Assembly: GCA_963789535.1 (NCBI GenBank)
Contig: CAWBKU010000005.1
Coordinates: 1,984,001-2,048,000, forward strand
Length of the DNA: 64,000 nucleotides
Direction of reading: 5' to 3'
Source of the DNA: CAVXHQ01 sp963789535
Lineage (GTDB): Bacteria > Pseudomonadota > Alphaproteobacteria > Rhodobacterales > Rhodobacteraceae
Part shown: positions 52,695-60,857 of the stretch, in pieces
Position numbering within the stretch: position 1 is the first letter of the stretch
Layout: the number at the start of each line of letters is the position of its first letter
Made by a program: the position numbers and the translations under genes
Notes under the pieces: generated by a model
Database searches by the model: none
Told to the model about the DNA's origin: nothing
The model's input: the letters and a program-made list of their open reading frames with translations, nothing else

Positions 52695-54014
52695 ATGGAC
52701 GGTTCGGAAACGATGGACGGAGAGGGGGCTGCCTATGCCTTCTTCTCGCTCGCACCCTATCACTTCCTGCTGGCGGCCCTTGGACTGATCATCCTGGCGG
52801 CGCACTGGCTGCCGCGTCTGGTCTCGCGGCGCGAACCGGCGGCCTCGCCACTGATGCTGCTCCTCGGCGGGGTTGCGGGGCTGTTGCCGTTCCTGCCGCA
52901 GGTGCCGACCCCGATGGAACAGCCCCTGCTGTGGGAACGGGTGAGCGAGGTCTGCGTGATCGTCGCGCTGTTCTCGACCGGGTTGCGGGTAGACCGGCTG
53001 CGTGACTGGGCGCGGTGGCGCCCGACGGTGCGACTTCTGGTGCTGTCGATGCCGATCACCATCGCGGCGCTCGCGGTCGCGGGCATGGCGTTCGCCGGCC
53101 TGACGCTCGGCGCGGCGGTGCTGCTGGGCGCGGTGATGGCGCCGACCGACCCGGTACTGGCGGGGGACGTGCAGGTCGGCCCGCCGCAGGAAGGGGCCGA
53201 GCATCCGGTGCGGTTCGCCCTGACGACCGAGGCCGCGCTGAACGACGGGCTTGCCTTTCCCTTCGTCTATTTCGCGCTCGCCCTGATCGCGGCGGGCGGC
53301 TGGGGCGGCTGGCTCCTCGACTGGGCACTGGTCGACGTGGTCTGGCGGATCGTCGTCGGGACGCTGATGGGGGCGGCGGGCGGCTGGGCACTCGGCCAGA
53401 TCCTCTTCGTCTACCCCAAGGGCCGCAGCCTTGCCGATACCGGATCGGACGTGGTGGCCCTCGCCGGTGTGTTCCTGTGCTATGGCACGACGGAACTCGT
53501 CGAGGGATACGGCTTCATCGCGGTCGCGGTCATGGGCCTCGTGCTGCGGCGGGTCGAGATCGATCACCGGTTTCACCGCCGCCTGCACGATTTCACCACC
53601 GCCATCGAACATGCGCTGACCGCCGGTCTGCTGGTCGCGCTCGGAGCGGTCCTGCCGCGCATCCTCGATGTGGGCTGGGGGCAGATGGCGGTCGCCGTCC
53701 TGCTGATCTTTGCGATCCGGCCGCTCGGCGGGTGGATCTCGCTGCCGGGTTGCGGTCTGGGGTGGCGCGGGCGGTGGCTGGTGGCGTTCTATGGCGTGCG
53801 GGGGATCGGCTCGATCTATTATCTGAGCTATGCTGCGGGCCACGCCGATCTCGCCGAGGTCGGGACGCTGTGGTCGCTGATGGCGCTGATCGTGTTGATG
53901 TCGTCCCTGGTTCACGGATTGTCCGCGGGTCGGGCGATGGCGCGTCATCTGCACAACCCGCTCGACAGTCGCGCCGACCGCCGGGCCGCGCGCGACAGGA
54001 GCGAGACCCGCTAA
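52695..54014 (+). CDS. Cation:proton antiporter, CPA1 family
   Basis: This inner-membrane Na+/H+ or K+/H+ exchanger has 439 residues and about 11-12 helices. Diagnostic stretches are GAVMAPTDPVLAG (about residues 146-158) and TTEAALNDGLAFPFV with the ion-binding Asn-Asp. The N-terminal 15 residues before the first helix are polar, and an internal ATG at residue 7 is possible. It converges with the ppx gene, their stops overlapping by four bases. It may be read from the agl transcript but is functionally unrelated. Confidence 0.92.
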   Translation: MDGSETMDGEGAAYAFFSLAPYHFLLAALGLIILAAHWLPRLVSRREPAASPLMLLLGGVAGLLPFLPQVPTPMEQPLLWERVSEVCVIVALFSTGLRVDRLRDWARWRPTVRLLVLSMPITIAALAVAGMAFAGLTLGAAVLLGAVMAPTDPVLAGDVQVGPPQEGAEHPVRFALTTEAALNDGLAFPFVYFALALIAAGGWGGWLLDWALVDVVWRIVVGTLMGAAGGWALGQILFVYPKGRSLADTGSDVVALAGVFLCYGTTELVEGYGFIAVAVMGLVLRRVEIDHRFHRRLHDFTTAIEHALTAGLLVALGAVLPRILDVGWGQMAVAVLLIFAIRPLGGWISLPGCGLGWRGRWLVAFYGVRGIGSIYYLSYAAGHADLAEVGTLWSLMALIVLMSSLVHGLSAGRAMARHLHNPLDSRADRRAARDRSETR

Positions 54015-55123
54015 TACGGCGCGTCCTCGAGGACGCCGTCCGCCGACATCTGCGCATAGAGAAGCCCCTCGCGCAGGCCGCGATCCGCGACCGAGAGGCG
54101 GTCGGTGGGCCAGAGCCGCATCAGCGCCTGAAGGATCGCCGAGCCCGACATGATGAGGGCCTGACGGTCCTTGCCGATGCGCGGATCGGCGCGGCGCCCC
54201 TCGGGCCCCAGCATCAGATACTCGCGGATCACCGCGTCGATCTGGTCGCTCGTCATCCGCAGCCCGTCGACCTTGGTCCGGTCATAGCGTTTCAGGCCCA
54301 GATGGCTTGCCGCGACCGTGGTGACGGTGCCGCTGGTGCCGACGATCTGGAACCCCTCGCGGGCCTGCGCCTCGGCAGTCGGGGCGAAACTCGCGAGGCT
54401 CTCCTCGAAGAACCAGCTCATCAGGGCAAAGCGGGCCGCGTCGTCCTCGACGTCGACGAACTGGTCGCGCAGCGTCGCCACACCGAGCGGCACCGATATC
54501 CAGTCGACGACCTTGGCGGCGGCAAAGGGGCCGGGGGCGGCACGAAAGCCGGAATGCAGGCGCATGATCGCGCGCGGCCGCTCGCGCTGCGGCACGTTCG
54601 ACAGGTCGATCCATACCAGTTCCGTCGACCCGCCGCCGATATCGACGACCAGAAGCTGTTCGGTATGGGTCGACACCAGCGGCGCGCAGGAGATGACGGC
54701 AAGGCGCGCCTCTTCCTCGGGGGCGATCACCTCGAGCGTCAGGCCCGTCTCGCGTTCGACGTGTCGCAGGAACCCCGCGCCGTTCGACGCGCGACGACAC
54801 GCCTCGGTCGCGACGAGGCGCATCCGGGTGACGTTGTGGCGCGCCAGCTTTTGCTTGCACACGCGCAGCGCGCCGATGGTGCGGTTCATCGAGGCACGGC
54901 TCAGCTTGCCCGAGGCCTCGAGGCCCTGGCCGAGCTGGACAGACTTCGAGAAGCTGTCGACCACATGAAACTGACTGCCCTTCGGCTGGGCGATCAGCAT
55001 CCGGCAACTGTTGGTCCCGAGGTCCAGCGCCGCATAGAGCGTGGACGGATCGGGTGGACTGGGCGCGGGGCTCTCGACCGCCTTGGGGAACGCGCCCGCG
55101 CTGAAGGGACGCCTGGGCGTCAT
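54011..55123 (-). CDS. Ppx/GppA family phosphatase
   Basis: This ASKHA-fold phosphatase is of the exopolyphosphatase/pppGpp hydrolase type, 370 residues. Phosphate-binding ALDLGTNSCRMLIA (about residues 31-44), VVDIGGGSTELVW, and GTSGTVTTVAA are typical. This is the short form without the HD domain found in many alphaproteobacteria, where it sits upstream of rlmE. Whether polyphosphate or (p)ppGpp is the substrate is not decided by sequence. It is divergent from the virulence-factor gene. Confidence 0.9.
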   Translation of the reverse strand: MTPRRPFSAGAFPKAVESPAPSPPDPSTLYAALDLGTNSCRMLIAQPKGSQFHVVDSFSKSVQLGQGLEASGKLSRASMNRTIGALRVCKQKLARHNVTRMRLVATEACRRASNGAGFLRHVERETGLTLEVIAPEEEARLAVISCAPLVSTHTEQLLVVDIGGGSTELVWIDLSNVPQRERPRAIMRLHSGFRAAPGPFAAAKVVDWISVPLGVATLRDQFVDVEDDAARFALMSWFFEESLASFAPTAEAQAREGFQIVGTSGTVTTVAASHLGLKRYDRTKVDGLRMTSDQIDAVIREYLMLGPEGRRADPRIGKDRQALIMSGSAILQALMRLWPTDRLSVADRGLREGLLYAQMSADGVLEDAPY

Positions 55124-55386
55124 GGCAACGCCCTCTCATACAAGTGTTGCGATCAACGTAGGTGAGGACAGCATTTCTAGCAAGGCTCGTGTGCGCGCCG
55201 CCCCGGAAACGCCGCGTGATCGCGGCGCAAATGCCCGAGAGTGCAACGGCACCGCCAGGCGGCGCGGGCGACGATCGGCATCCCGTCGCAGGCGACGCGG
55301 GAAATGTCGAAAACGGGCTGCATGCCTGTCGCATCTGCGCCTATCTAGCGGCATCCGCGTGCGTCGCGCGGCAGGAGAGCAGCGCC

Positions 55387-55683
55387 TTGGCCGACATCAC
55401 CATCGTCTACTGGCGCGACATTCCCGCGCAAGTGATCGCAGGCTCGGGCCGTCGCGCCGCCAAGGTGCAACTGACCGAACGGTTCGAGCAGGCCATCGAC
55501 CGCGCCGCGATGAAATCGGGTGCCGCCTCGACCGACGCCTATCTCGCCGACTGGCGCAAGGTGCCGTCCGGGTCCGCCGACGGTGCCGACGCCGAGGTCG
55601 CGGCGGCCGAGGCCGCCCGCCTCGAGGCGGAATACGACAAGGACCGCTTGAAAGTCCTGATCGACAACGACGGCCGCGCTTGA
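55387..55683 (+). CDS. Virulence factor (PF13769-type) small protein
   Basis: This 98-residue protein starts at a TTG (MADITIVYWRDIPAQVIAG) with GGAG about ten bases upstream. It has the family's YWRDIPAQV near the N-terminus, the middle RRAAKVQLTERFEQAIDRAAM and a C-terminal helix ending DNDGRA. The name is historical and the function unknown. In relatives it accompanies metF-like and corrinoid methyltransferase genes, as here, suggesting a one-carbon role. Confidence 0.8.
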   Translation: MADITIVYWRDIPAQVIAGSGRRAAKVQLTERFEQAIDRAAMKSGAASTDAYLADWRKVPSGSADGADAEVAAAEAARLEAEYDKDRLKVLIDNDGRA

Positions 55684-55730
55684 CCGATCCCGACGCTCCC
55701 ACCCGCCGCAACCCCCTCAAGGAGAAACTC

Positions 55731-56655
55731 ATGTCCCTGCTGTCGTTCCGCAAACGCCGCGAAGAGTTCCATCCCGATGCCCGGGCCGTCGAGGCGTTCC
55801 TCGACGGGTTCTCGATCGAGGTGATGCCACGGACGGCGGAAAAGGTCGAGGATTTCCAGAGCCTTCTGCCGAAGGGCACGCGCGTCTACGTGGCCCACAT
55901 CGAGGGCACGCCGATCGAGGACATGGTGGCGACGGCGGCGCGTCTGGCGCGTGACGGATACCCGGTGATGCCGCATTTCCCGGCGCGGATCATCGCGGAC
56001 AAGGCGACGCTCGCCGATTGGATCGCGCGCTATCAGGGTGAGGCGGGCGTCGATCAGGCGCTGCTTCTGGCCGGCGGTGTGAAGGTGCCGCACGGCGATT
56101 TCGACTCGTCGATGGCGCTGCTGGAAACCGGCCTCTTCGACAAGGCGGGGTTCAGGCGTCTGCACGTCGCGGGCCACCCCGAGGGCAACCGCGACATCGA
56201 CCCCGACGGATCGGACCGCGCGGTGATGGACGCGCTGCGCTGGAAGCAGAAGTTCTCGGAGACGACGGACGCGCGGATGGCGCTGGCGACGCAGTTCTGC
56301 TTCGAGGCGGGCCCGGTCATCGCCTGGGCCGATGCGCTGCGCGACGCGGGCATCACGATCCCGATCCACATCGGCGTGGCCGGGCCGGCAAAACTCCAGA
56401 CCCTCATCAAGTTCGCCATCGCCTGCGGCGTCGGCCCGTCCCTGAAGGTGCTGCAAAAGCGGGCGATGGACGTGACCAAGCTGCTGCTGCCCTACGAGCC
56501 GACCGACGTCGTCGCCAAACTCGCGGCGCACAAGGCGGCACATCCCGATTTCAACATCGAGCGGGTGCACTTCTTCCCTCTTGGGGGGTATCAAGACGAA
56601 CGCGGCCTGGACGCAAGAGCACGGTGGTGCCTCCGGCGTCCCCGCCAAGGCCTGA
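55731..56655 (+). CDS. metF: Methylenetetrahydrofolate reductase-like protein, apparent +1 frameshift near the 3' end
   Basis: This protein interconverts methylene- and methyl-tetrahydrofolate. The N-terminal 285 residues read normally (YVAHIEGTPIEDMVATAARL, LLLAGGVKVPHGDF, LHVAGHPEGNRDI, TQFCFEAGPVIAWADAL). At a run of six G (56583-56588) the frame changes. Removing one G gives LGGIKTNAAWTQEHGGASGV and a TGA at 56653-56655, 24 bases before the next gene, as expected. As written the frame runs on to 56699 with an unrelated tail overlapping the downstream start. It may be a homopolymer error, a recent mutation or phase variation. Confidence 0.85.
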
Positions 56656-56679
56656 GACAGTTCACCCAAAGGATGAAGA

Positions 56680-57747
56680 ATGACCCGTACCGTAATTGAA
56701 TCCAAAAGCAAAACCGCGATCATCGGCTTTGACCAGCCGTTCTGCGTGATCGGCGAGCGGATCAATCCGACGGGGCGCAAGAAGCTGGCGGCGGAACTCG
56801 AGGCGGGCGATTTCTCGACCGTCGAGGCCGATGCGCTGGCGCAGGCGGCGGCGGGGGCGACGGTCCTCGACATCAACTCGGGCGCCGTCTTCACCAACAA
56901 GATGGCCGAGGATCCGCGTTACGCCGACAACAATTTCGTCGAGCCGCCGCTGATGCGGGAACTCATCCTGCGGGTGCAGGCGATCACCGACACGCCGCTG
57001 TGCATCGATTCGTCGGTGCCGGGCGCGCTGATGGCGGGTCTCGAGGCCTGCGAGGGCCGGCCGCTCCTGAATTCGGTGACGGGCGAGGAGGAGCGGCTCG
57101 AACTGGTCCTGCCGCTGGTGAAGAAGTTCAATGTGCCGGTCGTGGCGATCAGCAACGACGACACCGGCATCTCCGAAGACCCCGAGGTGCGGTTCGCAGT
57201 CGCCAAGAAGATCGTCGAGCGCGCCGCCGATTTCGGGATTCCGGCGCACGATATCGTCGTCGACCCGCTGGTGATGCCGATCGGCGCGATGGCGACGGCG
57301 GGGTTGCAGGTCTTTGCCCTCGTGCGCCGCCTGCGCGACGAGCTCGGCGTGAACACCACCTGCGGCGCCTCCAACATCTCCTTCGGTCTGCCGAACCGGC
57401 ATGGCATCAACAACGCCTTCCTGCCGATGGCGATGGCGACCGGCATGACCAGCGCGATCATGAACCCCGTCGCCCTGCCGGTGACGCAAAAGCTGATCGC
57501 CGAGAAGAAGGCGCAGATCGAGGCGGCGGGCATCGTGCTGCCCGAGGGGATCGACGACGAGACCTTCGTCACACTCTTTGGTCTCGGCTCGATGAAACCG
57601 CGCCCCGGCAAGGAGATGGAGGCGATCCGCGCCGCCAACTTCCTGACGAACAACGACGATGGCGGTGCGGCGTGGATCACGATGAATCGCCCGCCCGTTG
57701 CCGATGGCGAAGGCCGGGGCCGCACCGGACGCCGCGCCCGACGGTAG
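56680..57747 (+). CDS. Methyltetrahydrofolate:corrinoid methyltransferase
   Basis: This 355-residue pterin-binding TIM barrel transfers a methyl group between methyl-THF and a corrinoid protein. The pterin site is seen in VIGERINPTGRKKLAAEL (about residues 22-39), ATVLDINSGAV and CIDSSVPGAL, with TTCGASNISFGLPNR near the C-terminus. It probably works with the metF-like enzyme to feed methyl groups from methylated compounds such as betaines into the folate pool. The corrinoid protein and substrate-specific methyltransferase are not in the window. AAGGA precedes the ATG. Confidence 0.9.
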   Translation: MTRTVIESKSKTAIIGFDQPFCVIGERINPTGRKKLAAELEAGDFSTVEADALAQAAAGATVLDINSGAVFTNKMAEDPRYADNNFVEPPLMRELILRVQAITDTPLCIDSSVPGALMAGLEACEGRPLLNSVTGEEERLELVLPLVKKFNVPVVAISNDDTGISEDPEVRFAVAKKIVERAADFGIPAHDIVVDPLVMPIGAMATAGLQVFALVRRLRDELGVNTTCGASNISFGLPNRHGINNAFLPMAMATGMTSAIMNPVALPVTQKLIAEKKAQIEAAGIVLPEGIDDETFVTLFGLGSMKPRPGKEMEAIRAANFLTNNDDGGAAWITMNRPPVADGEGRGRTGRRARR

Positions 57748-57802
57748 AGCCACCGACGCCTTTCACGTTGCAATAACAACTCCGGGGGATCGCCATCGAG
57801 GC

Positions 57803-57825
57803 GCCATCGGTTCGAGCCCGATGGC
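57803..57825. other. Perfect hairpin with a tRNA T-loop-like sequence
   Basis: GCCATCGG and CCGATGGC enclose the seven-base loop TTCGAGC. The loop and stem size echo a tRNA T-arm, but no acceptor, D or anticodon arms fit around it. It lies between the methyltransferase gene and rlmE. It may be a terminator or a remnant of an integration site; no duplicate was found. Confidence 0.45.
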
Positions 57826-57884
57826 GACGGGCCGGCCCCCAGCTGCCGCTTGCCACAGGCGTTTCGTCCCGCTAAGGCGCGGGC

Positions 57885-58619
57885 ATGGCCAAGAAACCCG
57901 GCACCCCGAAAAACACCTCCGGTCGCGGACAGCGCGACCTGACCGTCAAGGTCAAGACCGCCCGCGGCCGCAAGATGTCGTCGACGATGTGGCTGCAACG
58001 GCAGTTGAACGACCCCTACGTCATCCGGGCCAAGGCCGAGGGCTATCGCGGACGCGCGGCGTTCAAGATCCTCGAACTGAACGAGAAATACGAATTCCTC
58101 GTGCCGGGCGCCCGGGTCGTCGACCTCGGCTGCGCGCCCGGCGGCTGGCTTCAGGTGGCGGTGCCGCGGATCAATGCGCTGGGGGACCGGCGGGGCAAGC
58201 CGCAGGGGTTCATCGTCGGGATCGACCTGCAAGAGATCGAGGCGGTGCCGGGGGCGGATATCCATGTCCTCGATTTCCTCGAGGAGGGGGCCGATGACAA
58301 GGTCAAGGACTGGCTTGGCGGGCCCGCCGACGTGGTGATGTCGGACATGGCCGCCTCGGCCTCGGGGCACAAGCAGACCGATCACGCCCGGATCATGGCG
58401 CTCTGCGAGGCGGCGGCGCATTTCGCCTTCGACGTGCTCGTCCCGGGGGGTACGTTCGTGGCCAAGGTGCTGGCGGGCGGGGCCGAGGGGGATTTGCAGA
58501 AGCTGTTGAAACAGAAGTTCACCAGCGTTGCGAATGTAAAACCGCCCGCCTCGCGATCCGACAGTTCGGAGAAATTCGTCGTGGCGCGCGGGTTTCGGGG
58601 CGAGGCGAATTCTTCGTAA
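57885..58619 (+). CDS. rlmE: 23S rRNA (uridine 2552-2'-O)-methyltransferase
   Basis: RlmE (FtsJ/RrmJ) methylates U2552 late in large-subunit assembly. The 244-residue protein has the SAM-binding VVDLGCAPGGWLQVA (about residues 82-96), the Asp in VVMSDMAASASGHKQTDH, the Lys in FVAKVLAGG and the Glu in SSEKFVVARGF, which together make up the K-D-K-E set with K54-like RAAFKILEL. The N-terminal 30 residues are basic and species-specific. The stop lies inside a hairpin. Confidence 0.95.
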   Translation: MAKKPGTPKNTSGRGQRDLTVKVKTARGRKMSSTMWLQRQLNDPYVIRAKAEGYRGRAAFKILELNEKYEFLVPGARVVDLGCAPGGWLQVAVPRINALGDRRGKPQGFIVGIDLQEIEAVPGADIHVLDFLEEGADDKVKDWLGGPADVVMSDMAASASGHKQTDHARIMALCEAAAHFAFDVLVPGGTFVAKVLAGGAEGDLQKLLKQKFTSVANVKPPASRSDSSEKFVVARGFRGEANSS

Positions 58620-58651
58620 GAATTCGACGTCGAAGTCTTCGAAAGACTTCG
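58607..58651. terminator. Two tandem hairpins between convergent rlmE and the ClpP-fold gene
   Basis: GAATTCTT-cgt-AAGAATTC (58607-58625) contains the rlmE TAA, and GAAGTCTT-cga-AAGACTTC (58632-58650), flanked by a further C-G pair, ends one base before the minus-strand stop. The two share the TCTTCG turn. They probably act as a bidirectional terminator, though no U-run is present. Confidence 0.65.
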
Positions 58652-58652
58652 C

Positions 58653-59453
58653 CTACCCGTCGGTCGTCACGAAGCGGTAGCTTTCCAGTTCTTCTGGCAG
58701 CAGCAGATAGATCTCGTCGGGCGGTGTCGCCATCGCGTGCCGCATCACCGCCGGATCGATGCCCATCTCGATGAGGTAGCCCATCACCTCGGCCTGACCG
58801 CGCTGGATGTCCTCGACGGCGAGAAAGGCGGGCAGGGCGGTGTTTTCGCCGAAATAATGCTGGTGCACGCCGACCCAGGCGCCCTCCGCGACGGTGCGCT
58901 CGATGCCTGCGGCAAGCATGTAAGGGCAGGCCGACAGGCACACGTCGGTCTCGGCCATCGCCGTCGCCACCCCCGCGGCCCGCAGCGCCCGCCCGATCTG
59001 CAAGGCGTCGGCCACGGATCCGCCGGGGCTGTCGAGGAAGGCCACGGGCGGCATTTCGCGCAGCGTGCCCAGCCAATCGGCAAAGCGGGTGCCATCGCCC
59101 TCGGCGATCTCGCCGGTCAGGGTCATGGCGGTGCCGCCCTCCCAGGCGGCCGTCTCGAACAGGAGGCGGGTCGGCATGTCGGCGGTCGAGGGCAGGGGCC
59201 GGGTGCCGGGGCGGGGCGCGCGTTGGGTGACGTCGCGGGGCGCATAGCGTCGGGTCTGGTCGCCGGGGGCGATCGGATCGGCGAGGCCGGGGGCGGCCGA
59301 GGGCGAAAGCAGTCGCGGCAACATCCGCGAGACGTCGGCGCCGAACAGGAACAGGGCGATGACGATCTGGGCGCCGAGGATCCACAGGATCCAGCGCCGG
59401 ATCTCGGTGCTGGCGCCGGTGGCGTCAGTCGTGGGTTCGATCTCGCTGCTCAT
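58653..59453 (-). CDS. ClpP/SppA-fold exported protein (COG3904-like)
   Basis: This 266-residue protein has one N-terminal membrane helix (about residues 22-40, WILWILGAQIVIALFLFGA) followed by a periplasmic ClpP/crotonase-type domain. The oxyanion strand is VAFLDSPGGSVADAL, and the candidate nucleophile Ser is in DVCLSACPYMLAAG; a His lies in VGVHQHYFG. It is probably a membrane-anchored serine protease or an inactive relative. The start overlaps the stop of the membrane protein gene upstream by four bases, so the two form a unit. Confidence 0.8.
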   Translation of the reverse strand: MSSEIEPTTDATGASTEIRRWILWILGAQIVIALFLFGADVSRMLPRLLSPSAAPGLADPIAPGDQTRRYAPRDVTQRAPRPGTRPLPSTADMPTRLLFETAAWEGGTAMTLTGEIAEGDGTRFADWLGTLREMPPVAFLDSPGGSVADALQIGRALRAAGVATAMAETDVCLSACPYMLAAGIERTVAEGAWVGVHQHYFGENTALPAFLAVEDIQRGQAEVMGYLIEMGIDPAVMRHAMATPPDEIYLLLPEELESYRFVTTDG

Positions 59454-60751
59454 TCCACCGACCGGGTCTTGTCGATGGCGGCAAGGGCGGGTGGCCGGGA
59501 CGCCATCGGCACCGGGGCCGTGGGCCGGTCCTGCACCGCCTCGACGTCGCGGTAGGCGGCAAAGGCGGCGCGCAGTTCTGCGAGCGTCATCTGGTCCGCC
59601 GTCGCCACCCCGTCGCGCCCCGCGCGGATCGCGGCCTGCGCGATGGCGGTGATGAAGACGAGGACTGCGGGCAGCAGGTCGATGGCGATGGCGCCCGCCC
59701 ATGACGGCACGAAATTTCCGGCATAGAGGATCACCGCGTCGGCGGTGGAGATCGAGCGATAGACGGTCTCCTGGGGCTGCTCCATCGCCAGAACGCTCTC
59801 GGCGGCGAGCCGCAGCGTATCGGCGCGTTGCGCGAGCACCGTGAGGACCGAATCGATCGTCGCCTGCTGGCCCGCACGGGTATCGACCGTACTGCCGTCC
59901 AGCGTCGGCAGCACCACCGAGGCCGCCAGATCCTGCGCCGCGCGCTGCACCAGCGGCGCGACGGAGAGTTGCCGCAGCCGGGTGATGACGTTGGCCAGAC
60001 GCACCGCCTCTTCGGAGAACACGACCGACCGCTGCTCGACCGGGCCCGGTTCGACGGTGAGGGCGCGCATCCGGCTCAGGACGGCGTTGCCCTCGGCAAA
60101 GGCGGCAGAGACGAGCGTGTCCTGGCTCTCGATCTGTGCCTCGAGGGCGGCGAGTTCGAGGGCCTTCTGGCTCAGGACACGGAACACCGCGCCGCGCCCG
60201 GCAAAGCCGGACAGGTCGCCCGCGGCCTCCTGTTCGGAGAGGTCGGTGAAGCTCTGCCGCGTGCGCGCGACGTCCCGCCCGAGGCCCTGCGCCGAGACGG
60301 CGATGGTATTGGCGCGTTCGAGGGCGGCCTGGTATTGCTGCACCGTCGAGGCCAGATGCTGCTCGACCGCCGCCGCCCCGGCGAGGGCCGCGGCGTTGAG
60401 CCATGAGGACATCGCGATGATCGCGAGCGATCCCAGCGCCATCGACAAAAGCAGTCCCAGCCGCGACGCCATGGTCCGCATCGCGGGCAAAAGGCGCATC
60501 ATGTAGGACCAGAAGACGAAGATGCCGACCGAGACGGCGATCGCATAGGCCATCGCCGCAAAGGCCGAGAACGCGCCGTTGTCGTCGAGCAGGGACGAGA
60601 CGCCGAGGTAGGTATAGATGCCCGAGGCCACGGCGAGCACCGCCAGCGCCGCGCCGGTAAAGCTGTCGAGCCAGGCCAGATGCCCCTCGATCTCGCGCGC
60701 GTGGCGCAGGTCGCGCTCCTGCGCGCGGCTGAGGCTGGGGTCGTCGGGCAT
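59450..60751 (-). CDS. Membrane protein with long helical periplasmic domain, unknown function
   Basis: This 433-residue protein has four predicted membrane helices: three near the N-terminus (about residues 32-125) and one near 360-380, with a long helical, probably coiled-coil region between (about 130-350). No family was recognised. The ATG at 60751 is preferred over a TTG ten codons earlier because GGAG lies seven bases upstream. It is coupled to the ClpP-fold gene (ATGA overlap), so it may anchor or regulate that protein. Confidence 0.72.
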   Translation of the reverse strand: MPDDPSLSRAQERDLRHAREIEGHLAWLDSFTGAALAVLAVASGIYTYLGVSSLLDDNGAFSAFAAMAYAIAVSVGIFVFWSYMMRLLPAMRTMASRLGLLLSMALGSLAIIAMSSWLNAAALAGAAAVEQHLASTVQQYQAALERANTIAVSAQGLGRDVARTRQSFTDLSEQEAAGDLSGFAGRGAVFRVLSQKALELAALEAQIESQDTLVSAAFAEGNAVLSRMRALTVEPGPVEQRSVVFSEEAVRLANVITRLRQLSVAPLVQRAAQDLAASVVLPTLDGSTVDTRAGQQATIDSVLTVLAQRADTLRLAAESVLAMEQPQETVYRSISTADAVILYAGNFVPSWAGAIAIDLLPAVLVFITAIAQAAIRAGRDGVATADQMTLAELRAAFAAYRDVEAVQDRPTAPVPMASRPPALAAIDKTRSVE

Positions 60752-60857
60752 GGCAGGCTCCGGGGCGATGGCGTCGCGCAACGGTAGGTCGCGCGCACGC
60801 GCTTGACCAGCGCCCGGCGATGACGCTTGCGTCAGTCGCCGCCCGTGGTCCGCGGGG

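Noticed and set aside
57781..57840. Possible tRNA gene at the T-arm-like hairpin
   Set aside because: No acceptor stem, D-arm or anticodon arm can be placed around it and the stem is eight rather than five base pairs.
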